Source of the DNA: SG8-41 sp036397875
GTDB taxonomy: Bacteria > Pseudomonadota > Gammaproteobacteria > Burkholderiales > SG8-41
Assembly (NCBI GenBank): GCA_036397875.1
Contig: DASWIC010000099.1
Span: forward strand, 1-21,428
Reading direction: 5' to 3'
Length of the DNA: 21,428 bases
A program made the position numbers and the translations under genes. The notes beneath the pieces are model-generated. The model searched no databases and was not told where the DNA came from. It saw only the letters and a program-made list of their open reading frames with translations. Each line of letters starts with the position of its first letter. The stretch's first letter is position 1. This document shows, one piece after another, positions 1 through 7,042 of this stretch.

Positions 1-303
1 GTAACCGCGATCGCGGAAATAGTCGGCTGTTATCTGCCCTACCTCTGGCTTAAGCGCGACGGTTCGATATTGTTGCTGGTTCCGGCGGCTGCCGCCCTCG
101 CCGCGTTCGTCTGGTTGCTCACGCTGCATCCGCACGCGGCCGGCCGCACTTACGCCGCGTACGGGGGCATCTATATCGTGGTCGCGCTCGCGTGGCTCTT
201 CCTGGTCCAGCGCATCGTTCCGGATCGCTGGGACCTCGTCGGCGGCGCGGTGACGCTCGCCGGTATGGCCATCATCTACTTCGGCCCGCGCGAAGCGGCC
301 TAG
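1..303 (+). CDS. YnfA/UPF0060 family inner-membrane protein, 5' end missing
   Basis: Reading frame 1 is open from the first base to the TAG at 301-303, giving the last 100 residues of a roughly 108-residue family. Only the N-terminal start of the first helix is missing. Family hallmarks are visible: YLPYLWLKRDGS after helix 1, LLTLHPHAAGRTYAAYGG in the middle, and a last helix ending IIYFGP. YnfA proteins are small four-helix inner-membrane proteins related to the small multidrug resistance/DMT fold; their transport substrate is not settled. It lies 26 bp upstream of a larger DMT-family transporter on the same strand. The family call is firm and the function open. Confidence 0.9.
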   Translation, partial: VTAIAEIVGCYLPYLWLKRDGSILLLVPAAAALAAFVWLLTLHPHAAGRTYAAYGGIYIVVALAWLFLVQRIVPDRWDLVGGAVTLAGMAIIYFGPREAA

Positions 304-329
304 GTATTGCTCCGCCATCGGTACAGCGC

Positions 330-1385
330 GTGATCGATTTGTCGCTTCAGCGTTATGCGTTCCTGGCGCTTGCGGCGGCGGCGCTCTTCGGTGCGAGCAC
401 GCCGCTCGCCAAGCTCCTGCTCGAGGAAACTTCCCCCGTGGTGCTTGCGGGCTTGCTCTATCTCGGCAGCGGCATGGGGCTCGCGCTGCTGTGGCTCGCG
501 CGAGGCCGGAGCGAGCGTCCCCGCGAGGCGTCTCTCGCCGGGCGCGATTGGGGATGGCTCGCCGGCGCGATTCTCGCCGGCGGCGTCGCGGCGCCGGTGC
601 TGCTCCTGTGGGGCCTCTCGATAAGCGGCGCCGCCGAGACCGCGCTGTTGCTGAACTTCGAGGGCGTATTAACCGCGCTCGTCGCCGCTTTTCTGTTTCG
701 CGAAACGGTCGGCGGCCGCGTGTGGCTGGCGGCGCTTGTCATGCTCGCGGGCGGCTTCGTGCTGGCATACGATCCGACGGCGCCAATCGCGTTTTCTCCG
801 CAGTCTCTGGCGATTGTCGGCGCCTGTTTATGCTGGGCCCTCGACAACAACCTGACCCGAAAAGTTGCCGGTGCCGACCCCGTCGCTACGGCCATGGCCA
901 AGGGACTTGCCGCCGGGAGTTTCAATCTCGCGCTCGGCCTCGCGCTCGGGGGCGCATTTCCCGCCTTCAGTGTCGGCGCGGGCGCGCTCGTTCTGGGCTT
1001 CGTCGCATACGGCGCGAGCCTCGTGCTCTTCATCTATGCGTTGCGGCACCTGGGCGCGGCACGGACCGCGGCGCATTTCAGCACCGCTCCCTTCATCGGC
1101 GCGGCGCTCGCCGTGCCGCTGCTCGGCGAGCCGGTCACGGCCGGTCTCGTCGTCGCCGCCGCCCTGATGGCGATCGCGACCTCGCTCGTGCTGACGGAAC
1201 GGCACGGGCACGAGCACACGCACGAGCACATGGCCCACAACCACCGCCACGTCCACGACGAGCACCACCAGCACGCGCATCGCGGCGACGAAGGGCCCGA
1301 GCCTCACGTCCACGAGCACGTGCACGAGCCAATGCGGCACGCTCACCCGCACCTGCCGGACCTTCATCACCGCCACCGACACTGA
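330..1385 (+). CDS. EamA-family (DMT) transporter with His-rich C-terminal tail
   Basis: This is a multi-pass inner-membrane protein of about 351 residues with the two EamA repeats (roughly ten helices). The first begins LAAAALFGASTPLAK; the second repeats the pattern around GACLCWALDNNLTRK. I chose GTG at 330 because it lies just after the upstream stop and directly before the first helix; there is no clear ribosome site, and TTG at 339 is an alternative. The last 60 or so residues are a hydrophilic tail with about 24 histidines, mostly alternating as HxH (HGHEHTHEH, HNHRHVH, HHRHRH). Such tails in other metal transporters bind Zn, Ni or Co. Drug/metabolite transporters move small organic molecules, so the tail may sense or buffer metal. 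The substrate is unknown. Confidence 0.85.
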   Translation: MIDLSLQRYAFLALAAAALFGASTPLAKLLLEETSPVVLAGLLYLGSGMGLALLWLARGRSERPREASLAGRDWGWLAGAILAGGVAAPVLLLWGLSISGAAETALLLNFEGVLTALVAAFLFRETVGGRVWLAALVMLAGGFVLAYDPTAPIAFSPQSLAIVGACLCWALDNNLTRKVAGADPVATAMAKGLAAGSFNLALGLALGGAFPAFSVGAGALVLGFVAYGASLVLFIYALRHLGAARTAAHFSTAPFIGAALAVPLLGEPVTAGLVVAAALMAIATSLVLTERHGHEHTHEHMAHNHRHVHDEHHQHAHRGDEGPEPHVHEHVHEPMRHAHPHLPDLHHRHRH

Positions 1386-1431
1386 ATCGGGCGCCACAGT
1401 CGGCGCAAGATCCACGCGCGCCGACTAGGGT

Positions 1432-1468
1432 GATAATATATCGGCTATCGATATCGGTTATCGATATC
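1432..1468 (+). promoter_or_regulatory. chrA promoter with tandem 13-bp operator repeat
   Basis: A TG-extended -10-like element (TGATAATAT, 1431-1439) runs straight into a tandem repeat. The unit ATATCGGCTATCG (1438-1450) is followed by ATATCGGTTATCG (1451-1463) and a partial ATATC (1464-1468). Read as dyads this gives two overlapping inverted repeats ATATCG-N5-CGATAT, at 1438-1454 and 1451-1467. No convincing -35 box is visible. The arrangement would let one or two dimers block RNA polymerase. The PadR-type regulator encoded just after chrA is the obvious candidate; that link is inference. Confidence 0.7.
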
Positions 1469-1496
1469 TGTAGCCCACGATTTGGAAGAGGATGAT

Positions 1497-2735
1497 ATGC
1501 CGAATCCCGGAGAACCCGCGCACCAAGCCACCGCCAGATCCGCATCTGTGCTGAGCGTGTTTGCCGTTTTCCTCAGGCTCGGATTGACCTCGTTCGGGGG
1601 ACCGATCGCCCATCTCGGCTACTTTCGCGAGGAATTTGTCAACCGCCGTCAGTGGATCAGCGACAAATCGTACGCCGATCTTGTCGCCCTGTGCCAGTTC
1701 ACGCCGGGCCCGGCCAGCAGCAAGGTGGGCATTGGCATCGGCCTGTCGCAGGCCGGGCTGCCCGGAGCGTTTGCGGCATGGCTCGGCTTCACCTTCCCGT
1801 CCGCGCTGGCGCTGATCCTCTTCGGCTTCGGCATCGTCGCACTCGGCGACCGGATGGACCTCGGCTGGCTCCATGGCCTGCTGGTGGTCGCAGTGCCGGT
1901 CGTGGCGCAGGCAGTCTGGGGCATGGCCCGCAACCTGACCCCGGACGCACCGCGCGTGACGCTCGCCGCGCTGGCCGCCATCGTCGTCCTGATCTGGCCA
2001 ACGCCGCTGGGGTTCATCGGGGCCATCGTCGCCGGCGGCCTCGCGGGCTGGCTGCTGCTCAAGGCAAAAGTCGACGAAGAGCACGCCGCGATTGCCGCGA
2101 ACGTCAGCCGCACAGCCGCCGTCACAGCGCTGGCGCTGTTTTTCGGACTGCTCATCGCGCTGCCCGCACTGCGAGCGGCATTTCCTTCGTCGCAGACGCT
2201 GGCATTGCTGGACAGCTTCTACCGCGCCGGATCGCTGGTGTTCGGCGGCGGTAACGTCGTGCTGCCGCTGTTGCAGGCCGAGGTGGGCCCCCCGGGCTGG
2301 GTATCCAACGAAGCGTTCTTTGCGGGTTACGGCGCGGCGCAGGCCGTCCCGGGCCCCCTTTTCACTCTTGCGGCTTACCTGGGCACGGTCTCGGCGGTGC
2401 CGCCCAATGGATGGGCCGGCGCCCTCATCTGTCTCGCCGGCATTTTTGCCTCGTCGTTTCTGCTCGTCATCGGGCCGCTGCCGTTCTGGGATGCTTTGAG
2501 ACGATTTCGCCCGATGCGCGCGGCACTGACCGGAGTCAACGCGGCGGTCGTCGGCATGCTTCTCGCCTTTCTCTATGACCCGGTCTGGACGAATGCGATC
2601 CGCTCCGCGGCCGACTTCGGGCTTGCGCTCGCTGGGTTCGTGTTGCTCATGTTCTGGAAGCTGCCCGCGTGGCTCGTGGTCGTCCTGACCGCCATGGGAG
2701 GCGTCGCGATCCGGCTGGCGCAGGGCCCGAACTGA
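1497..2735 (+). CDS. chrA: Chromate transporter ChrA, long two-domain form
   Basis: This encodes a 412-residue inner-membrane protein of the CHR family, which exports chromate. Both homologous halves are present. The first has FLRLGLTSFGGPIAHLG and QFTPGPASSKVGIGIG; the second has FYRAGSLVFGGGNVVLPLL and GYGAAQAVPGPLFTLAAYLG. The SFGGP and FGGGNVVLP motifs with paired PGP signatures are diagnostic. ATG 1497 was chosen over the in-frame TTG at 1482 because AGAGG lies just 5-6 bases before it. It forms an operon with the PadR-type regulator 13 bp downstream and lies behind a repeat-rich operator. Some CHR members take part in sulfate-related transport, so chromate is the likely but unproven substrate. 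Confidence 0.93.
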   Translation: MPNPGEPAHQATARSASVLSVFAVFLRLGLTSFGGPIAHLGYFREEFVNRRQWISDKSYADLVALCQFTPGPASSKVGIGIGLSQAGLPGAFAAWLGFTFPSALALILFGFGIVALGDRMDLGWLHGLLVVAVPVVAQAVWGMARNLTPDAPRVTLAALAAIVVLIWPTPLGFIGAIVAGGLAGWLLLKAKVDEEHAAIAANVSRTAAVTALALFFGLLIALPALRAAFPSSQTLALLDSFYRAGSLVFGGGNVVLPLLQAEVGPPGWVSNEAFFAGYGAAQAVPGPLFTLAAYLGTVSAVPPNGWAGALICLAGIFASSFLLVIGPLPFWDALRRFRPMRAALTGVNAAVVGMLLAFLYDPVWTNAIRSAADFGLALAGFVLLMFWKLPAWLVVVLTAMGGVAIRLAQGPN

Positions 2736-2748
2736 GGGCGCTGCCAGC

Positions 2749-3054
2749 ATGAAAGACGCCGATCTTTACGGCGGTCTCATCCGCCTGCACATCCTGCATC
2801 ACGCGAGCCGGGAGCCGGTGTTCGGCCTGGGCATCATCGAGGAACTCGGACGCCACGGCTACAAACTGAGCGCAGGAACGCTCTATCCGATGCTCCATTC
2901 CCTGGAAGAAGCGGGATACCTGCGCTCCACCTCACGCATCGTCGTGGGCAGGATGCGCCGCAATTACCGGATCACCGCCAAGGGGCGAAAGGCTCTCGCA
3001 GCGGCGAAGGAAAAAGTGACGGAACTGTTCGGCGAGCTGTTCGAAGACGCCTAG
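2749..3054 (+). CDS. PadR-family transcriptional regulator
   Basis: This 101-residue protein is nearly all winged-helix DNA-binding domain. GLGIIEELGRHGYKLSAGTLYPMLHSLEEAGYL is the classical PadR helix-turn-helix region, with a short wing (RRNYRITAKGRKAL) and a C-terminal helix that would dimerise. It lacks the long effector domain of PadR subfamily 1 and resembles the short subfamily 2. GAGGG at 2734-2738 overlaps the chrA stop and is the likely ribosome site. It follows chrA by 13 bp, so the pair should be co-transcribed. It probably represses chrA through the 13-bp repeat array at 1438-1468 and responds to chromate; there is no direct evidence for the ligand. Its stop shares the palindrome CTAG with the convergent senB stop. 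Confidence 0.9.
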   Translation: MKDADLYGGLIRLHILHHASREPVFGLGIIEELGRHGYKLSAGTLYPMLHSLEEAGYLRSTSRIVVGRMRRNYRITAKGRKALAAAKEKVTELFGELFEDA

Positions 3055-4013
3055 CGCTTCGCGCGCGCCCGCAATCCTTCCAGCAGGCGCTTCAGCGCCG
3101 CGCGCTCCGCGGACGGCGCAAACGACGAGCGCCTCTGCCGCACGCGGTCCCGCAGCTTCCGGTAGAACGAGGGGTCCGTACGGCAGCGCTCGATCAGCCG
3201 CGCCAAGGCCCTGTCGTCGAACAACGGGAAATAGCCTGGATAGTCGCGGCCCAGCATGCCCACGTTGCCCGGAACGCGGGACGCCAGCACCGGAACGCCG
3301 ATGCGCGCCGCCTCGCAGATGACGTTGGCGCCGCCCTCCATGACCGAGCTCACCACCAGCACGTGGCTCGAGGCGAGCCAGCGCATCGCGCGGTCATGGG
3401 TCACGCTGCCGAGCCATCGGTAGCGGCGCTCGAGCTTCATCCAGGCGCTGCATCGCGCCCGCATCTCCCGATCCAGCGCTGCGCCGATCTGCAGGACCTC
3501 GATGGGAGCGGAGCGCCCGATGCGGCGCAGGGCCATCACGGCGCGGAACGGGTCCTTCTCGCCCCGCAGGTGGCCGATGACCGCGATGCGGAAGCGCGAC
3601 CGGTCCGGCGCGTGCTTGAGCTTCACGTCCGAGGACTGGTAGACGACGCGGGTCTTCTGTCTCAGATACGGGCTCAGTTCCCGCAGGCCCTCTTCCTGCA
3701 AAACCGCGAGCCGGGTTGCCAGGCCGAGCGATTGTCTCGCCTCGGCGTGCTTTTGGATGTCCCGGTAGAGATCGGTGCCGGTCAGCGCGACGACCAACGG
3801 AGCGTCCGGCCGCCGTTCATGGAACCTGCAAATCGAGGGGAAGCTCTTGTAGGCGTGCAGCGCGAGCAGCAGGTCGTCCTTGCCTCCCCGCCATTCCGTC
3901 ATGACCCGCACCCGGTGCCTCATGCCGCGCAGATAGCGCGCCCAGCGCGCGGCGGTGTGCCGGTTGCCGCTGCGGGGAACCGCTGAGGGTGGAACGGTAA
4001 TGGCGATTTTCAT
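3051..4013 (-). CDS. senB: Selenosugar synthase SenB (GT-B glycosyltransferase, TIGR04348 type)
   Basis: This encodes a 320-residue cytosolic glycosyltransferase of the GT-B fold. In the described selenoneine pathway SenB joins a sugar nucleotide to selenophosphate to give a selenosugar. Family signatures are SGNRHTAARWARYLR at the N-terminus, VVALTGTDLYRD, VIGHLRGEKDPFRA, and the donor-site stretch EGGANVICEAARIGVPVLAS followed by GNVGMLGRDYPGYFP. The EGGAN glutamate stretch corresponds to the GT-B nucleotide-sugar loop. It is divergent from senA with only 27 bp between starts. Its TAG stop overlaps the padR stop. The adjacent EgtB-like SenA strongly supports the selenium assignment over a generic glycosyltransferase. 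The third pathway gene, senC, is not in the window. Confidence 0.85.
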   Translation of the reverse strand: MKIAITVPPSAVPRSGNRHTAARWARYLRGMRHRVRVMTEWRGGKDDLLLALHAYKSFPSICRFHERRPDAPLVVALTGTDLYRDIQKHAEARQSLGLATRLAVLQEEGLRELSPYLRQKTRVVYQSSDVKLKHAPDRSRFRIAVIGHLRGEKDPFRAVMALRRIGRSAPIEVLQIGAALDREMRARCSAWMKLERRYRWLGSVTHDRAMRWLASSHVLVVSSVMEGGANVICEAARIGVPVLASRVPGNVGMLGRDYPGYFPLFDDRALARLIERCRTDPSFYRKLRDRVRQRRSSFAPSAERAALKRLLEGLRARAKR

Positions 4014-4040
4014 ATTCCGGCGGTTATTCTAGACTCCGGC
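4014..4040. promoter_or_regulatory. 27-bp divergent senB/senA intergenic region with overlapping -10-like elements
   Basis: Only 27 bp separate the two start codons, too little for two separate promoters with leaders. The decamer TTATTCTAGA (4024-4033) contains TATTCT (4025-4030) reading towards senA and TAGAAT reading towards senB on the other strand. Neither gene has a clear Shine-Dalgarno sequence. A shared, nearly symmetric -10 that fires both ways onto short or absent leaders would explain the layout. The -35 regions would lie inside the opposite coding sequences, and I see no good match there. This is a structural reading of the sequence and has not been tested. Confidence 0.4.
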
Positions 4041-5321
4041 ATGATGAACCCCGGACTTCTCGCCGGCGGGCTGCGCGCCAGCCGCGAGCATCTTACGCGA
4101 ATCACCGCCGATCTCGAGGGGGAGCGGCTGCTCGGCCCGAAGCTCGAAATCGTCAATCCCCCGCTGTGGGAGCTGGGCCACGTGGCCTGGTTCCAGGAGT
4201 ACTGGTGCCTGAGGCGCCGCGGCGAATCGCAGGTTGCGGATTCCATCCTGCCCGGCGCGGATGCGCTGTATGACTCCGCCAAGGTCGCGCACGACACGCG
4301 CTGGGGCCTTCCGCTCCCCGATTCGAAGGCGACCCGCGCCTACCAGACCGCGGTGCTGGAGCGCGTGCTTCTGCGTCTGGAGCGGGAGCCGGAAAATCGC
4401 GAGCTACACTATTATGCTCAGCTCGCGGCGTTCCACGAAGACATGCACGCCGAGGCCTTTCACTACACGCGCCAGACCCTGGGTTACAACGATCCTCTCG
4501 AGGACAGCGAAATCTCCGCGGCATCGAGCCCCCTCGCCTCCGGAGACGTCGCGCTTCCCGGCGGCGCATTCCAGCTCGGGGCGTCCCCCGGTGGCGACTT
4601 CGTATTCGACAACGAGAAGTGGGCGCATGACGTGGTGCTTCAGCCCTTCCAAATTTCCCGGACCGCGGTCACCAACCCGGATTACGCGGAGTTCGTGCGG
4701 GTGGGCGGCTACTCGCGCCGGGAATGGTGGAGCGAGGAAGGCTGGGCGTGGAAATCGCGCGAGAATCTGCGCGCGCCGAAGTACTGGATCGGCTCGGATG
4801 GCGCGTGGGCGCAACGGTGGTTCGACCACGTCGTCGCGCTGAAGCCGGACCTGCCGGTCATTCATGTGAGCTGGCACGAGGCGCAGGCCTATTGCCGCTA
4901 CGCCAACCGCCGCCTGCCGACGGAAGCGGAATGGGAATACGCTGCCGCGTGGAATCCCCGCGCCGGTGAAAAGAGACACTACCCCTGGGGTAGCCAGTTG
5001 CCGGACGCAGCCCACGCCCGTCTCGAATGCGCAGGGGTCGCTCCCGTCGAGGCCTATCCGGCCGGCGATGCTGCATCCGGTTGCCGGCAGATGATCGGCA
5101 ATGTCTGGGAGTGGACGGCAAGCACATTCGGCCCTTATCCCGGGTTCGTCGTCGATCCCTACCAGGAGTACTCCGAGCCTTGGTTCGGCACCCACAAAGT
5201 CCTGCGCGGCGGCAGCTTCGCGACGACGCGCCGCCTCATCCGCAACACGTGGCGCAATTTCTATACGCCCGAGCGCTACGATGTGTTTGCGGGGTTCCGG
5301 ACGTGCGCACTCGAGAAGTGA
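4041..5321 (+). CDS. senA: Selenoneine synthase SenA (EgtB-like non-haem iron enzyme)
   Basis: This encodes a 426-residue cytosolic enzyme. SenA joins the selenosugar to hercynine by C-Se bond formation in an oxygen- and iron-dependent reaction; a later step releases selenoneine. The N-terminal DinB-like half carries the three iron ligands seen in EgtB: His47 (ELGHVAWFQEYW) and His132/His136 (FHEDMHAEAF). The C-terminal half is an FGE-sulfatase domain (RLPTEAEWEYAAAWN, GNVWEWT, VLRGGSFATTRRLIRNTWRNFY, FAGFRTCA). Its partner is senB, divergent across 27 bp. EgtB, which makes ergothioneine from the same substrate, is the main alternative. The SenB neighbour and the C-terminal wording favour SenA. 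Start at 4041 or the next codon, ATG 4044; no ribosome site. Confidence 0.82.
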   Translation: MMNPGLLAGGLRASREHLTRITADLEGERLLGPKLEIVNPPLWELGHVAWFQEYWCLRRRGESQVADSILPGADALYDSAKVAHDTRWGLPLPDSKATRAYQTAVLERVLLRLEREPENRELHYYAQLAAFHEDMHAEAFHYTRQTLGYNDPLEDSEISAASSPLASGDVALPGGAFQLGASPGGDFVFDNEKWAHDVVLQPFQISRTAVTNPDYAEFVRVGGYSRREWWSEEGWAWKSRENLRAPKYWIGSDGAWAQRWFDHVVALKPDLPVIHVSWHEAQAYCRYANRRLPTEAEWEYAAAWNPRAGEKRHYPWGSQLPDAAHARLECAGVAPVEAYPAGDAASGCRQMIGNVWEWTASTFGPYPGFVVDPYQEYSEPWFGTHKVLRGGSFATTRRLIRNTWRNFYTPERYDVFAGFRTCALEK

Positions 5322-5344
5322 CGAGCTGCGGCCGCGGGCGCCAT

Positions 5345-5413
5345 TCAGAAGACGATCACCTTGTCCGCCCAAACGGCGTACGGCGCGTCGTTCAGCAATA
5401 GAAGGATCTTCAT
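5345..5413 (-). pseudogene. Internally deleted DsrE-family remnant (22 codons)
   Basis: On the minus strand an ATG at 5413 opens a 22-residue frame that begins MKILLLLNDAPY, the usual start of small DsrE-like sulfur-relay proteins. It then passes straight to AVWADKVIVF and a TGA, which matches their usual C-terminal WADKV-phenylalanine ending. About 90 central residues, including the region that carries the functional cysteine, would be missing through an in-frame deletion. A GGGGCGGGG stretch precedes the ATG, and the ATGA overlap with the upstream hydroxylase stop shows it was translated as a coupled second gene. It could persist as a tiny peptide but cannot be a working DsrE. The match rests on remembered family ends and needs a homology search. 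Confidence 0.6.
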
Positions 5414-6279
5414 CGTGCCGGCCCCGCCCCATGGTCGAGACGGTCGCTCGCGCCATCCGTGTCGCTGCGCAGCCTGATGAAGGGCAGCGCCAATATCCCG
5501 GAAAAGGTCGTGCAGCTGGCCGCGTCGCGGAATTCCGGTATTCCGATGGTCATCCGCTGGTGGCCGTCGCGCGGCTGGCGCTGATACGTTCCGAACAGCC
5601 GGTCCCACCACGGAAGGTTGAAGCCGAAATTCCGGTTGGTTTCCTCCCGCCGGATCGAGTGGTGCACCCGATGCATATCGGGCGTGACCAGGAACCATCG
5701 CAATACGGTGTCGAGCCGACGCGGCAGGCGGACGTTCGAGTGATTGAACATCGAGGTTGCGTTGAGCGCGATCTCGAATATGAGGACGGCGAGCACGGGA
5801 GCCCCGATCACCAGGATCGCCGCAGCCTTGATCCCCATCGACAGCAGCATCTCGACCGGATGGAAGCGCGTGCCCGTCGTGACGTCGATCTCGAGGTCCG
5901 CGTGGTGCGCACGGTGCAATCGCCACAGCAGCGGCACCGCGTGGAACACGACGTGCTGCAGATAGATCGCGAGATCGAGCGCCAGCAGGGCCAGCACGAT
6001 CTTAAGGCCCGCAGCCAGGTCGATTGCGTGCAGCAGCCCGGCGCCGCGCTCCTCCGCGTAAATTGCTATCCCCACCGCCGCGGCGGGGAAGAGCGCGCGG
6101 ACCAGTACCGTATTAACGATTAGAATTCCCAAATTCGCGATCCAGCGCCGGCTCCTGGACGCCGCGAGCGGGCGGCGCGGGGCGCCGATCTCCCATGCGG
6201 CCATGGTCAGGAACACGGCCAAGAAGATGGCGAACCGCACTATGGGTTCGTGTTCCAACAGAGCGCGTAGGGTTTCCAT
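5410..6279 (-). CDS. Sterol desaturase / fatty acid hydroxylase superfamily membrane protein
   Basis: This 289-residue membrane enzyme has the superfamily's di-iron histidine clusters: HVVFH (HX3H), HRAHH (HX2HH) and HRVHH (HX2HH), plus the conserved FHPVE and NHSN segments. Four or more hydrophobic helices surround them. Members hydroxylate or desaturate lipids, sterols or carotenoids with oxygen; the substrate here cannot be told. The stop forms an ATGA overlap with the DsrE-like remnant, so the two were once a coupled pair. It is divergent from the ArsR-rhodanese regulator, with a palindrome-rich intergenic region between, so that regulator may also control it. The start ATG lacks a strong ribosome site. 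Confidence 0.88.
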   Translation of the reverse strand: METLRALLEHEPIVRFAIFLAVFLTMAAWEIGAPRRPLAASRSRRWIANLGILIVNTVLVRALFPAAAVGIAIYAEERGAGLLHAIDLAAGLKIVLALLALDLAIYLQHVVFHAVPLLWRLHRAHHADLEIDVTTGTRFHPVEMLLSMGIKAAAILVIGAPVLAVLIFEIALNATSMFNHSNVRLPRRLDTVLRWFLVTPDMHRVHHSIRREETNRNFGFNLPWWDRLFGTYQRQPRDGHQRMTIGIPEFRDAASCTTFSGILALPFIRLRSDTDGASDRLDHGAGPAR

Positions 6280-6320
6280 GAACGCAGCGAAATCGGGTAT
6301 CGCCCAAGTAGCTTAATGCT

Positions 6321-6368
6321 TAGTATACTATTCAATTGATTAGTTGAATATGGTCAGAAGTGAGGGAG
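6321..6368 (+). promoter_or_regulatory. Divergent operator/promoter of the ArsR-rhodanese operon and deciding ribosome site
   Basis: The AT-rich patch contains a perfect 10-bp palindrome TAGTATACTA (6321-6330) holding the -10-like TATACT (6324-6329). An inverted repeat TATTCAA-N8-TTGAATA (6329-6350) follows at once, positioned to block initiation. ArsR-family repressors bind AT-rich inverted repeats of this kind, so autoregulation is likely. The element AGGGAG at 6363-6368 lies 5 bases before GTG 6374 and settles the downstream start; an ATG at 6350 would lie inside the operator arm. No clear -35 box was found for either direction. Confidence 0.6.
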
Positions 6369-6373
6369 ATCGG

Positions 6374-7030
6374 GTGTCGCAGAAAGCCGTCAAGGCGCTA
6401 CTCTTCGCCCAGTTCGCTCGCGTGAGCCAGGCGCTGGCGAGCGGAAACCGCCTTGAATTATTGGAGTTTTTAGCTCAAGGAGAGCGCAGCGTGGATGCGC
6501 TGGCGAAGCTTTCCGGCCTATCGGTCGCGAATACCTCGCGCCACCTTCAGGTCCTCCGTCAGGCAGGCCTCGTGCAGTCCAGGAAAGCGGGATTGTTCGT
6601 CCATTACAGCGTGTCGGGGGGCGGTGTCATCAAGCTGCTCGCGGCCCTTCAGGAAGTGGCGCAGCACAACGTCGCCGAGGTGACGAGGCTCGTGCACGAG
6701 TACCTGGATGCGAAGGACAGCTTCGAGCCGGTGTCCGTCGCCGAACTGGCCGGACGCCTGCGAGAAGGGATCGTGACCGTGGTGGACGTGCGCCCACCCG
6801 AGGAATATGCGGCGGGCCACCTCCCGGGTGCGATCAACGTACCGCTTTCGCAGATCGACGAGCATCTCGCCCAGCTGCCGCGCGGCCGGGAAATCGTGGC
6901 CTATTGTCGAGGTCCGTTCTGCGTCCTGTCGTTCGAAGCGGTCGCAACATTGCGCAAGCACGGGCTCAAGGCACGGCGCCTGGAAACCGGGTTTCCGGAA
7001 TGGAAGGTCGCCGGCCTGCCCGTTGAGTGA
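6374..7030 (+). CDS. ArsR-family regulator fused to a rhodanese domain
   Basis: This 218-residue protein starts at GTG 6374 because AGGGAG lies 5 bases upstream. Residues 5-95 form an ArsR winged helix (ALASGNRLELLEFLAQGERS, then SVANTSRHLQVLRQAGLV). Residues 120-218 form a rhodanese domain with VVDVRPPEEYAAGHLPGAINVP and the active-site loop CRGPFC (Cys178 to Cys183). The ArsR part has no cysteine at all, so it lacks the usual metal-thiolate sites. The only two cysteines are those of the rhodanese loop. Sulfane sulfur or oxyanion sensing through that loop is therefore a reasonable inference. It precedes a multicopper oxidase by 12 bp (an operon) and is divergent from the hydroxylase/DsrE unit. 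Confidence 0.9.
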   Translation: MSQKAVKALLFAQFARVSQALASGNRLELLEFLAQGERSVDALAKLSGLSVANTSRHLQVLRQAGLVQSRKAGLFVHYSVSGGGVIKLLAALQEVAQHNVAEVTRLVHEYLDAKDSFEPVSVAELAGRLREGIVTVVDVRPPEEYAAGHLPGAINVPLSQIDEHLAQLPRGREIVAYCRGPFCVLSFEAVATLRKHGLKARRLETGFPEWKVAGLPVE

Positions 7031-7042
7031 AGCGCTGCGCCG

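Noticed and set aside
192..329. Long N-terminal extension of the EamA transporter
   Set aside because: It overlaps the YnfA gene and reads as Arg/Gly-rich shadow; the transporter fold begins right after GTG 330.
1458..2750. 430-codon open frame antisense to chrA
   Set aside because: Composition is that of a GC-rich shadow frame (many Arg, Asp, Gln) without any domain; chrA on the other strand is unmistakable.
4041..5321. Ergothioneine synthase EgtB
   Set aside because: Same fold and iron ligands, but the adjacent SenB and the C-terminal sequence favour SenA. Kept as the main alternative.
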